Shown: positions 1 through 5,185, counted from the stretch's first letter. The stretch: DNA of 5,185 nt from Actinobacteria bacterium UBA3086 (GCA_002367305.1 DFBG01000017.1:1-5185), one strand, 5' to 3'. Translations and numbers: made by a program. The notes: generated by a model not told the origin, from the sequence alone.

Positions 1-605
1 GCCATGAACGGGTTGTCCTCCACCATGTTGCAGAAGATCACCAGCTTGCCGCATCCGATGCTGTCCTGTTCGGCGGTCTGAAGTGCGGTGTCCTTCACCA
101 CGTGCGCCATACGGAGGACCGCGTCCATGTTGATGCCGGCGCGAGTCGACGCGACGTTGACCGAGGAGCACACACGCTGCGTGGTGGCGAGTGCCTCGGG
201 AATGGAATTGATGAGCCGACGATCGCCGTCTCCCATACCCTTGTGCACCAGCGCCGAGAAGCCACCGATGAAGTCGATGCCCACCGTGTCCGCAGCGCGG
301 TCGAGGGCGACTGCCAGGGGCGTGATGTTCTCGGCAGCGCATGCTGCCGCGAGCTGCGCGATCGGGGTAACGGATATTCGGGTGTTCACGATGGGTACGC
401 CGTATTCGGCGGCGATGGCTCTGGCGGTGGGGACGAGGTTCTCCGCCTGGGTGCAGATCTTGGTGTAGACGCGATCGGCCATCGCGTCGATGTCGTCCGT
501 GACACAGTCGGCCAGTGAGATTCCCAGCGTGACCGTGCGAATGTCGAGGTTCTGCTGGGTCACCATGGTCAGCGTCTCGGCGATCTCCTCGGGCGTGATG
601 CGCAT
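1..605 (-). CDS. UPF0210 / DUF711 (PFL-like) family protein, N-terminal 201 codons, truncated by the window edge
   Basis: The molecular function of this family is not established. Solved members are known to resemble the pyruvate formate-lyase fold, hence the 'PFL family' label. The visible 201 residues match the family closely from residue 1. They include DIRTVTLGISLADC (21-34), PIVNTRISVTPI (71-82), DFIGGFSALVHKG (111-123), INSIP (132-136), VCSSVN (145-150), GINM (157-160) and VEDNPFM (195-201). C146 in VCSSVN lies in a strongly conserved segment and could be functional, but that is a guess. Full-length members are about 450 residues, so more than half lies off the left edge. The ATG at 605-603 is preceded by GAGGAGAG at 618-611 with 5 bases of spacing, and the family N-terminus begins at this point. 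The gene lies 64 bases downstream of the ACT-domain gene on the same strand, a pairing conserved in many Gram-positives, and is probably co-transcribed with it. The family call is secure; the function is unknown. Confidence 0.93.
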   Translation of the reverse strand, partial: MRITPEEIAETLTMVTQQNLDIRTVTLGISLADCVTDDIDAMADRVYTKICTQAENLVPTARAIAAEYGVPIVNTRISVTPIAQLAAACAAENITPLAVALDRAADTVGIDFIGGFSALVHKGMGDGDRRLINSIPEALATTQRVCSSVNVASTRAGINMDAVLRMAHVVKDTALQTAEQDSIGCGKLVIFCNMVEDNPFM

Positions 606-669
606 AGAGTCTCTCCTCAAAGGCAGGCTGATGTGTCCGGATACAGCGGGGGTGGAACGACGGGGCCAG

Positions 670-945
670 CTAGATGCGGTGCATGTAGCGGAACACATCC
701 TCGCGTTGCAGGGTTATCTGGAGATCGATGGAGTCGGCCACTTCGGCCAGACGTGCTTGCACGCCTTCGAATGTGACGGCCTCTTCGTCGACGGTCACGA
801 GCATGGTCATGGAGAAGATGCCCGAGAGGATGGTCTGCCGGATGTCCTCGATATTGACCTGAGACTCGGCCAGCGCATTCGTGACTGCGGCGACGATCCC
901 GACACGATCCTCTCCCAGCACGGACAGAACAGCGGGGGTTCTCAT
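670..945 (-). CDS. UPF0237 ACT-domain protein (small regulatory or ligand-binding protein)
   Basis: This 91-residue protein is essentially a single ACT domain, a fold that binds amino acids or other small ligands, usually as a dimer. The sequence shows the typical first strand and ligand loop, VLSVLGEDRVGIVAAVT (6-22), with G11 and G17. It then has NIEDIRQTIL (31-40), a third region at FSMTMLVTVD (44-53) and the family C-terminus ending in MHRI. Length and both ends match UPF0237 proteins such as the Streptococcus pneumoniae homologue next to its UPF0210 gene. I chose the ATG at 945-943 because AGAGGAG (957-951) precedes it at good spacing and family members begin here. The in-frame extension up to 1155 runs through the promoter region and is not protein-like. 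The likely partner is the UPF0210 protein encoded immediately downstream. An allosteric or sensing role toward it is inference. Confidence 0.93.
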   Translation of the reverse strand: MRTPAVLSVLGEDRVGIVAAVTNALAESQVNIEDIRQTILSGIFSMTMLVTVDEEAVTFEGVQARLAEVADSIDLQITLQREDVFRYMHRI

Positions 946-960
946 GGATGCTCCTCTACG

Positions 961-975
961 GACGGGTCGTGTACG
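961..975 (-). repeat. Inverted copy A of the GACCCG-centred repeat
   Basis: Read on the minus strand this is CGTACACGACCCGTC. It matches copy B (CGTACCCGACCCGGC, 1001-1015) at 13 of 15 positions in inverted orientation, with 25 bases between the arms. It sits just upstream of the ACT gene's ribosome binding site. It could be an operator half-site or one arm of a transcript hairpin. The sequence alone does not decide. Confidence 0.5.
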
Positions 976-999
976 ATCACTCGGTCTATACTTCTTATA

Positions 1000-1020
1000 C
1001 CGTACCCGACCCGGCTGATA
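1000..1020 (+). repeat. Copy B of the GACCCG-centred repeat (direct with copy C, inverted with copy A)
   Basis: This 21-base element shares 17 of 21 positions with copy C, which begins 23 bases later, roughly two DNA turns. Its last six bases (CTGATA) read TATCAG on the minus strand and form the candidate -10 of the ACT-gene promoter. Repeats overlapping promoter hexamers fit an operator, but no regulator is identified. Confidence 0.5.
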
Positions 1021-1044
1021 CACCGTGACCGACCCGCCTGACAA
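1015..1044 (-). promoter_or_regulatory. Candidate promoter of the ACT/UPF0210 unit
   Basis: On the minus strand TTGTCA (1044-1039, five of six matches to the -35 consensus) is followed after 18 bases by TATCAG (1020-1015, four of six matches to the -10). Transcription would start near 1008, giving a leader of about 60 bases before the ATG at 945. TATAAG (999-994) and TATAGA (990-985) further down are alternative -10 elements but lack a matching -35. The assignment is tentative. Confidence 0.3.
1023..1043 (+). repeat. Copy C of the GACCCG-centred repeat
   Basis: It matches copy B at 17 of 21 positions, with differences at element positions 5, 6, 15 and 20. The shared core is CCGACCCG followed by CTGA. 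The end of the element overlaps the TTGTCA candidate -35 on the minus strand, so B and C would cover the two promoter hexamers of the ACT/UPF0210 unit. Confidence 0.5.
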
Positions 1045-1091
1045 GTGCCGACGGGTTGGTTTGCCCAGCGGACAGCTCTTGGCCATCCGAT

Positions 1092-1100
1092 AGGGAAGGA
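1092..1100 (+). promoter_or_regulatory. Ribosome binding site that sets the GTG start of the DUF951 gene
   Basis: The purine stretch AGGGAAGGA ends 5 bases before GTG at 1106. No ATG is available in frame upstream, and the resulting N-terminus matches the family, so the GTG start is favoured. Confidence 0.6.
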
Positions 1101-1105
1101 CACTC

Positions 1106-1312
1106 GTGGCAGTCCCCATCACGCCGGTTCGCACCGGTGACATCGTGAAACTCAAGAAGGCTCATCCGTGCGGAACCAACGAATGGGTCATCACCCGCGT
1201 GGGTATGGACATCGGACTCGAGTGTCGCGGATGCAGCCGCAAGGTGCTTCTGGCGCGCTACGAATTCGATCGGAGATTCCGAGGGTTCCTGCGGAAGTCC
1301 GCCGAGGAGTGA
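1106..1312 (+). CDS. DUF951 family small zinc-ribbon-like protein
   Basis: This is a 68-residue cytoplasmic protein of the DUF951 family, whose function is not established. The visible signature is GDIVKLKKAHPCG (residues 11-23), then W27, R31, G33, then LECRGCSRKVLLAR (38-51), and a basic C-terminus. C22 in HPCG and the C40-x-x-C43 pair, with H20, could bind one metal ion. The overall look is a small nucleic-acid- or ribosome-associated fold, but that is inference. It uses a GTG start with AGGGAAGGA just upstream. It is transcribed away from the ACT/UPF0210 pair and converges with the LytM-like gene, with 22 bases between the stop codons. Length is normal for the family and nothing appears broken. 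Confidence 0.92.
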   Translation: MAVPITPVRTGDIVKLKKAHPCGTNEWVITRVGMDIGLECRGCSRKVLLARYEFDRRFRGFLRKSAEE

Positions 1313-1334
1313 CTCGGGGCCTTGTGACCGTGGC

Positions 1335-2282
1335 TCAGGAGCCGTCGATCATGTCGTACTCGCCCGGTACCGCCAACTGATTGAGTTGGATGTGCACGTG
1401 GTCGCCACCGTCGCTCGTGTAGGCGCCGATCTGATGGTCGATACGGTCCGACAAAAGGCGGATCTCGGCTAGGGGTGTCACCCCGGCGACCACCAGATCG
1501 CCCTCTGAGACCTTTACCTCGTCAATGTGGATCAGAACGCAGTCCACCTCGGGCCATCCGTCTGGTTGGATGTGTATCTCGTAGTCTTCGTACTCGCCAT
1601 ACAGCCGGTATGTCCCTACGCCGATGACCGTGCCGCTGACCGGCGCGTAAACTACCGTTCCTGGCGCAGCGCCGACGTCTACGGCGGTATCAGGCTCTCC
1701 AGTCCGTCCGCTACGCCACATGCGCAGGACCTCTGCATCGAGAACGGTGGTGCCATTGGACGCCTGAGACGTGCGCGGTGTCCCGCTGTTCTCGGCAGCT
1801 GCGGTCATGTCGGCGTCGGGAAGTGAGGTTCCCATACTGAGCGCGCTCGTCCCCGATGCTTGATGGAAGCCGATCTCGGTGAGAGCCTCCACCGGCACGG
1901 CGAGGCGCATGGGTAGGCTGCGGTAGGTGGCGAAGATCGGCGTGGGCTCGCGATCGGCGGTTGAGGTCTCCTGCGCCACCACGGCGCTCACTGACTCCGT
2001 GCCGCCGCCTCGGGTAGCGTTCCACGCGACGAGCAGCCCGGTCACCAGCACAACGGCCACAACCGCGATCATGATGTCCGTGCGAGTTTTGCGCTTGCGA
2101 GCGGCTTGACGTCGAAGGTCGCGGTCGCGCAGGGCTATGCCCACGGACGCGCGAGGCGTGACGATGGGGCCGTCGGTGCTCCGCGGCGGCGTGGTGTTGA
2201 TGCGCCGCACGGTCCTGTTCCGTCGCCTTGGCCGATAGGGGCGAGAGTCACGTTTGGATGTGGGATCAGTGTTCTGGGACAT
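1335..2282 (-). CDS. Membrane-anchored, degenerate M23/LytM-domain protein
   Basis: The protein has 315 residues. It has a long basic cytoplasmic N-terminus (1-69, rich in R and K), one membrane segment (about 70-87, IMIAVVAVVLVTGLLVAW) and an extracytoplasmic linker. A conserved-looking stretch follows (LTEIGFHQASG, 134-144; SLPDADM, 153-159). The M23/LytM-like domain spans about 198-302: DTAVDVGAAPGTVVYAPVSGTV, the central IHIDEV with H252, and HVHIQL with H295 and H297. Active M23 peptidases need HxxxD plus HxH. Here the first motif reads D198-T-A-V-D202, so the first zinc histidine is replaced. A non-catalytic cell-wall-binding or amidase/hydrolase-activating role is therefore likelier than peptidoglycan cleavage (inference). 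The ATG at 2282 is chosen because an upstream alternative at 2354 lies above a good -10 (TATACT, 2325-2320). The ribosome site AAGGA is unusually close (1 base), so the start is not certain. Confidence 0.82.
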   Translation of the reverse strand: MSQNTDPTSKRDSRPYRPRRRNRTVRRINTTPPRSTDGPIVTPRASVGIALRDRDLRRQAARKRKTRTDIMIAVVAVVLVTGLLVAWNATRGGGTESVSAVVAQETSTADREPTPIFATYRSLPMRLAVPVEALTEIGFHQASGTSALSMGTSLPDADMTAAAENSGTPRTSQASNGTTVLDAEVLRMWRSGRTGEPDTAVDVGAAPGTVVYAPVSGTVIGVGTYRLYGEYEDYEIHIQPDGWPEVDCVLIHIDEVKVSEGDLVVAGVTPLAEIRLLSDRIDHQIGAYTSDGGDHVHIQLNQLAVPGEYDMIDGS

Positions 2283-2283
2283 G

Positions 2284-2288
2284 TCCTT
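2284..2288 (-). promoter_or_regulatory. Closely spaced ribosome binding site before the LytM-like gene
   Basis: AAGGA on the minus strand lies only one base from the ATG at 2282-2280, shorter than usual. Either this start is inefficient or the true start is a GTG a little downstream, for example codon 25, which has AGGA two bases upstream. The N-terminal residues affected are all disordered and basic, so the family call does not change. Confidence 0.35.
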
Positions 2289-2319
2289 AGCGGGTGAAGA
2301 GGGGTCTATGGCGAACCTC

Positions 2320-2325
2320 AGTATA
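2320..2325 (-). promoter_or_regulatory. Candidate -10 element for the LytM-like gene
   Basis: TATACT on the minus strand matches the -10 consensus at five of six positions and would start transcription near 2313, about 30 bases before the ATG at 2282. No convincing -35 lies 16-18 bases upstream. The placement argues against the longer reading frame that starts at 2354. Confidence 0.4.
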
Positions 2326-2377
2326 GCGTGCTGCTCGTCCGTAATGCGCAGCATCCTATCGCCAGTTCATAATCCGG

Positions 2378-2407
2378 TTCCGAGTTCTTTCGGGTCAGTG
2401 ATAGAAT
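2378..2407 (+). promoter_or_regulatory. Extended -10 promoter of the V-type ATPase operon
   Basis: TGATAGAAT at 2399-2407 is a TGn-type extended -10 with a TAGAAT hexamer (five of six). The -35 region 18 bases upstream (TTCCGA, 2378-2383) is poor, as is common with extended -10 promoters. Transcription would begin near 2414, leaving about 40 bases before the ATG at 2454. Confidence 0.5.
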
Positions 2408-2453
2408 CCATCTACGGTTCTGCCTCCATTGTGATCGGTCAGGGGGATGCAAA

Positions 2454-2759
2454 ATGGAGAAGCTCGAGGAGATATTCCTTGCCGAAGAAGCGGCACGCCG
2501 CGCGGTGAACGCTGCGCGAGAACGTTCACGCGAAATTCGTGCCGAAGCAAGTACTGAATCCGATCTCATCGTGAAGTCCGCGGCTCGGGATGCTGTCGAC
2601 GAGGGTCGTGAGCAGCGAGCGGGCATCATGCGTGAGGCCGATGCCGCCGCCGCAGCTGCAGAGCGCGACGCAGAGGCCGAGTTGGCTCGCGTCGTCTCGC
2701 GTGCCGAGTCCCGTCTTGATGCCGCTGCAAGTTCCCTCGTCTCAGAACTGGTGGGGTGA
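2454..2759 (+). CDS. ntpF: V/A-type ATPase peripheral-stalk subunit (NtpF / AhaH, 'H/G' type)
   Basis: This 101-residue protein is almost entirely charged helix (E/A/R-rich, about residues 3-98) with no membrane segment. It has the composition and length of the small stalk subunit that pairs with subunit E to form the right-handed coiled coil holding the A/B head against subunit I. It has no proline or glycine between residue 1 and the middle helix, and alanine/arginine/glutamate heptad-like spacing continues to a short hydrophobic tail (SSLVSELVG). The ATG at 2454 follows AGGGGGA (2441-2447) at good spacing. Coiled-coil sequences are weakly diagnostic by themselves. The call rests largely on position: first in the operon, 6 bases before the unmistakable subunit I gene, as in the Enterococcus hirae ntp order F-I-K. 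The same subunit is named AhaH or AtpH elsewhere, so the symbol is a naming choice. Confidence 0.85.
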   Translation: MEKLEEIFLAEEAARRAVNAARERSREIRAEASTESDLIVKSAARDAVDEGREQRAGIMREADAAAAAAERDAEAELARVVSRAESRLDAAASSLVSELVG

Positions 2760-2765
2760 GACTGC

Positions 2766-4811
2766 GTGGCCGTCGCCCGGATGCTCAAAGTCACCGTGAT
2801 CGGCCACGAGTCCGTCGCCGATGAGCTGGTCGAGCGGTTGCAGCATGCGGGCGCCCTCCAGGTCGTCGCGTGCCCCACGGCTGGGGTCTCCGATGCCGCA
2901 TGCGAAGAGATCCTGTCGGCAGAAGGGGTGAGTACGGAGGACGGCGATACGTCCGTGCTCAATCCCATGGCGATCGACGGTGATCGACTGCACATGCTCG
3001 ATGAGCAGATCGCAGACGCCCAGTTCGTGCGCGATTTCCTTGGCCGTTTCCATGTCAATGAGGCGCCCTTCGCGACATTCGTGTCCGAGAAGTTTCATTT
3101 CACGCGCGACGAGTACGTGAACCTGGATTCAGACGGCGATTTTCTTGCCCTCTATCGTGAGTGCGAGCGCATGTCCGATCGCTTGGCGAGTAACGAGCGT
3201 GAGTGCGTGAGGCTGAGCGATCTCGTACAGACCCTTGCCCCATGGGGCGGATTGCACCTTCAGATATCCCAGTGGAAGGGCACCGAGAACGTCGTGCTCT
3301 TCACCGGAACCGTTCCCGAGGTCGCATCACAGGAGATCCGACAGTCCCTGCGCAACGAGATCAATCTCGTCTCCGTCGCGGAAGTGGGTGCAGCCGGTTC
3401 GCGTGAGGCGTGGGTCATCATGACGCATCGCGAAGCACTCGCAAGCGTGCGCTCGGCACTTTCGCTCACGGAGTTCGAAGAGGTGAGCTTTCCCGACCTG
3501 CAGGACTATCCTGCGGAGGAGAGTTCGCGGGCATCCGAGCGGATCGCTGAGCTCGGGCTGGAGCGTGCGGAACTCGAGGCGCGCGCATTGAATCTCGCGC
3601 AGGAGTACTCTCGTACGTTCGCTCTGGTCGAAATGCTGCTCTCGCGGAGAGATGCCGTGGAGGTCCGTCGCGATTTCATGTCCAGTGAGAGGACCTTCCT
3701 CATCACCGGCTGGTTGCCCGAGCATCGCCGTGAGGAACTCGTGGCCGATCTCGCTCCCGTGGGTCGTGATATCGATCTCGTGTTCGCGGACCCGGGTCCG
3801 GATGACGAGGTTCCCGTCGAGCTCGACAACCCCAAGTGGATGGCCCCTTTCGAGTCCCTCACCGACCTGTACGGTAGGCCGCGCTACGGCGACTTGGACC
3901 CCACCCCGTTCGTGGCGCCGTTCTTCTTTCTCTTTTTTGGCATCTGCATCGGCGATGTCGGCTACGGGCTGATGCTCATCATCGCGTGTTGGCTCATCAA
4001 GACGCGGCTCGACGTTGCGCCGGGCGTCAAGAAGTTCATGGACCTCTTCATCTACGGTGGCGTTGCTTCCATCATCGCCGGAGTGCCCACGCGAAGCTAT
4101 TTCGCGCTTGCGGAGAGCACCCTGCCTTCGTTCCTGCGCTACAAGCCGGTTCTCGACCTGCCTGATGACGCGACCACGTTCCTGGTCTTCTCCGTCGCGC
4201 TCGGTGTCGTGCACGTGCTGCTGGGAGTGCTGATCAACTCGTACCGTTTCGTCAAGCAGGGCGACGTGGGTCGGGCTTTGGGCGAGATCGCGGTCGTCGT
4301 GTTCATCGCCGCCGTCGGCTTGGGCGTTGCCGTTCCCGACCTGCTGGTCCCGGCGATTGGAGGGGGAGCGGGGTTGCTCATTCTCACCAAAGGTCGCATC
4401 TGGGAAGTGCGTGGACCGGTTGGCTTCCTCAAGACGATCGCCAGCGGTTTGCTGGGTCTCTATGACGTGGTCGGTATCGCGTCGGACTTCATCTCCTATT
4501 CACGCCTTGCGGCGTTGGGCATGGCGAGCCTGCTTGTGGGCAGCGTCATGAATGATCTTGCGGCCATGGTGGGCGGTGGCGGCGGCGTGGCGGTGCTGGG
4601 CGGTGCTCTCATCTTCATCGTCGGCCACACATTCAATGTCGTGATCAACCTGCTGAGCGCGTTCGTGCACCCTGCGCGCCTGCAGTTCGTGGAGTTCTTT
4701 GGCAAGTTCTACGAGGGCGGGGGTCGGCCGTATCAGCCGTTCTCCCTGCGTCAACAGTCGGTGGTTCTTCACTCGGACACGGGTGAAGCGGAAGGAGGAG
4801 CGGCCAAGTGA
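2766..4811 (+). CDS. ntpI: V/A-type ATPase membrane subunit I (a-subunit homologue)
   Basis: Subunit I forms the stator half-channels through which ions enter and leave the proteolipid ring. The 681 residues are of normal length. A cytoplasmic N-terminal half (1-360) has alternating globular and coiled-coil parts, with coils near 130-155 and 254-300. A membrane half follows with several hydrophobic segments (about 384-410, 425-448, 471-491, 503-541, 556-597 and 604-632). Diagnostic motifs are FESLTDLYGRPRYGDLDPTP (362-381), FGICIGDVGYG (391-401), SYSRLAALGMA (577-587) and HTFNVVINLLSAFVHPARLQ (621-640), then FVEFFGKFYEGGGRPYQPF. R580 in SYSR aligns with the essential channel arginine (R735 in yeast Vph1). 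The GTG at 2766 is preferred over the ATG at 2781 because MAVARMLKVTVIG matches family N-termini and TGGGGTGAG lies just upstream. The stop overlaps the next start by 4 bases. Confidence 0.96.
   Translation: MAVARMLKVTVIGHESVADELVERLQHAGALQVVACPTAGVSDAACEEILSAEGVSTEDGDTSVLNPMAIDGDRLHMLDEQIADAQFVRDFLGRFHVNEAPFATFVSEKFHFTRDEYVNLDSDGDFLALYRECERMSDRLASNERECVRLSDLVQTLAPWGGLHLQISQWKGTENVVLFTGTVPEVASQEIRQSLRNEINLVSVAEVGAAGSREAWVIMTHREALASVRSALSLTEFEEVSFPDLQDYPAEESSRASERIAELGLERAELEARALNLAQEYSRTFALVEMLLSRRDAVEVRRDFMSSERTFLITGWLPEHRREELVADLAPVGRDIDLVFADPGPDDEVPVELDNPKWMAPFESLTDLYGRPRYGDLDPTPFVAPFFFLFFGICIGDVGYGLMLIIACWLIKTRLDVAPGVKKFMDLFIYGGVASIIAGVPTRSYFALAESTLPSFLRYKPVLDLPDDATTFLVFSVALGVVHVLLGVLINSYRFVKQGDVGRALGEIAVVVFIAAVGLGVAVPDLLVPAIGGGAGLLILTKGRIWEVRGPVGFLKTIASGLLGLYDVVGIASDFISYSRLAALGMASLLVGSVMNDLAAMVGGGGGVAVLGGALIFIVGHTFNVVINLLSAFVHPARLQFVEFFGKFYEGGGRPYQPFSLRQQSVVLHSDTGEAEGGAAK
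4792..4800 (+). promoter_or_regulatory. Strong ribosome binding site for the proteolipid subunit gene
   Basis: AAGGAGGAG lies inside the end of the subunit I gene, with an optimally placed AAGGAGG core before the GTG at 4808. It is the strongest site in the window. This suits subunit K, which is needed in many copies (about ten per ring in E. hirae) against one subunit I. Confidence 0.7.
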
Positions 4812-5185
4812 AAGAGTTCGTGCTGGGCATGAGCGGTGTGGAGTGGGTGCTGTTCGGTGGGGCACTCGCGGCGTTCGGTGGCGGGCTGGGTTCCGCCATT
4901 GGCTTGTCCACGATCGGCAACACCGCGGCAGGCATCATCGCCGAGGATGGTGAGAAGTTCGGTAAGGTGCTTCCGCTGGCGGCCATGCCGTCCACGCAGG
5001 GCATTTACGGCTTCATCACCGCGCTGCTCGCGATCGGCTTCATAGGCGATCTCGATCTCTCTGCGACCGAGGGTATGCGTGTGTTCTTCGCGTGTCTGCC
5101 CGTGGCGCTGCTCTGCGCCGTCTCCGGTATCTACCAGGGTGCCGTTGCGGTAGGTGCGGCCGGTATGGTCGCAAAGAAGGACGAG
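4808..5185 (+). CDS. ntpK: V/A-type ATPase proteolipid subunit K (rotor ring), N-terminal 126 residues, truncated by the window edge
   Basis: Subunit K forms the membrane ring that carries the coupling ion past subunit I. The visible part has a glycine-rich first helix (about 14-42), a polar loop (AEDGEKFGK, 45-53) and a second helix with MPSTQGIYGF (60-69). A third helix follows from about 89, with SGIYQGAVAVGAAGM (106-120), then the second loop AKKDE. This is the double-hairpin, four-helix (about 16 kDa) form, so the ion-binding glutamate expected in helix 4 lies beyond the right edge. T63, Q64, Y67 and Q110 align with the Na+ ligands T64, Q65 and Q110 and the supporting Y68 of Enterococcus hirae NtpK. 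The GTG start overlaps the subunit I stop (GTGA) and has a strong ribosome binding site, so translation is probably coupled. The family is certain; ion specificity is inferred. Confidence 0.95.
   Translation, partial: MKEFVLGMSGVEWVLFGGALAAFGGGLGSAIGLSTIGNTAAGIIAEDGEKFGKVLPLAAMPSTQGIYGFITALLAIGFIGDLDLSATEGMRVFFACLPVALLCAVSGIYQGAVAVGAAGMVAKKDE

Larger units (their letters stand above)
946..1105. other. Divergent intergenic region between the ACT gene and the DUF951 gene
   Basis: No protein-coding gene is supported in this 160-base stretch. It contains the two start-proximal ribosome binding sites, a candidate promoter for the ACT/UPF0210 unit and three related GACCCG-centred repeats (listed separately). 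A weaker fourth match lies around 1050-1060 on the opposite strand. It must hold the control signals for both directions, but I could not identify a convincing promoter for the DUF951 gene. Confidence 0.7.
2283..2453. other. Divergent intergenic region between the LytM-like gene and the V-type ATPase operon
   Basis: No gene is supported in these 171 bases. The region holds outward-facing promoter elements for both neighbours (around 2320 on the minus strand and 2402 on the plus strand). I saw no clear operator palindrome or riboswitch. Confidence 0.65.

Noticed and set aside
102..518. Plus-strand open frame (138 codons) opposite the UPF0210 gene
   Set aside because: It is antisense to a strongly conserved coding sequence and its translation shows no family features.
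987..992. TATACT on the plus strand as the -10 of the DUF951 gene
   Set aside because: The hexamer is good, but the -35 position 17 bases upstream reads GGGTCG and the leader would be about 110 bases. Not enough support to annotate.
946..1155. N-terminal extension of the ACT-domain protein up to 1155
   Set aside because: The extension crosses the repeats and candidate promoter and overlaps the start of DUF951. Homologues begin at the ATG at 945, which has its own ribosome binding site.
1302..1317. Short inverted repeat CCGAG/CTCGG around the DUF951 stop codon as a terminator
   Set aside because: The stem is only 5 bp and no T-run follows, so it does not qualify as an intrinsic terminator.
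1332..1343. Palindrome GGCTCAGGAGCC at the end of the LytM-like gene as a bidirectional terminator
   Set aside because: The stem is at most 4 bp with a workable loop and has no T-tract on either side.
2318..3058. Minus-strand open frame (246 codons) across the ntpF gene and the start of ntpI
   Set aside because: Serine/arginine/alanine-rich translation antisense to two supported genes and spanning the operon promoter. No domain is visible.
3327..4214. Long minus-strand open frame (295 codons) opposite subunit I
   Set aside because: It lies entirely antisense to the subunit I gene, whose motifs are unambiguous. The translation is arginine/glutamate-rich without a recognisable domain, typical of high-GC antisense shadow frames.
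4561..4590. GGTGGCGGCGGC run as a repeat or slippage site
   Set aside because: It encodes a glycine-rich loop between membrane helices of subunit I (residues 603-607). The frame continues intact into conserved motifs, so there is no sign of a frameshift.

Overview
This is an ordinary, gene-dense bacterial chromosome segment with high GC by eye. It encodes six proteins and no recognisable mobile element, RNA gene or CRISPR array. The combination of a UPF0237/UPF0210 pair, a DUF951 zinc-ribbon-like protein, a membrane-anchored LytM-like protein with a long basic N-terminus and a bacterial V/A-type ATPase operon suggests an anaerobic Gram-positive. A Coriobacteriia-type actinobacterium is my best guess. 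That assignment is inference from gene content and GC, not from a phylogenetic marker.

Layout: positions 1-945 hold a two-gene minus-strand unit, an ACT-domain protein (UPF0237) followed by the first 201 codons of a UPF0210/DUF711 'PFL-like' protein that runs off the left edge. A divergent intergenic region (946-1105) carries a cluster of related GACCCG-centred repeats that may be an operator. It separates this unit from a small plus-strand DUF951 gene (1106-1312). A minus-strand gene (1335-2282) converges on DUF951 with a 22-base gap. It encodes a single-pass membrane protein with a degenerate M23/LytM domain. A second divergent region (2283-2453) contains a good extended -10 promoter for the plus-strand operon and a consensus-like -10 for the LytM gene.

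From 2454 to the right edge is the start of a V/A-type ATPase operon: peripheral-stalk subunit (NtpF/AhaH type), membrane subunit I (the a-subunit homologue) and proteolipid subunit K, which is cut at residue 126. The order F-I-K matches the beginning of the Enterococcus hirae ntp operon. E-C-G(F)-A-B-D type genes would be expected just outside the window. The genes are tightly packed: a 6-base gap between F and I, and a 4-base GTGA overlap between I and K.

The most informative points are three. NtpK has the residues that bind Na+ in the E. hirae rotor ring, so this pump may be Na+-coupled. The ACT/DUF951 intergenic region has a repeat cluster. The LytM-like protein has lost its first zinc-ligand histidine. 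I found no clear evidence of an undescribed multi-gene system.
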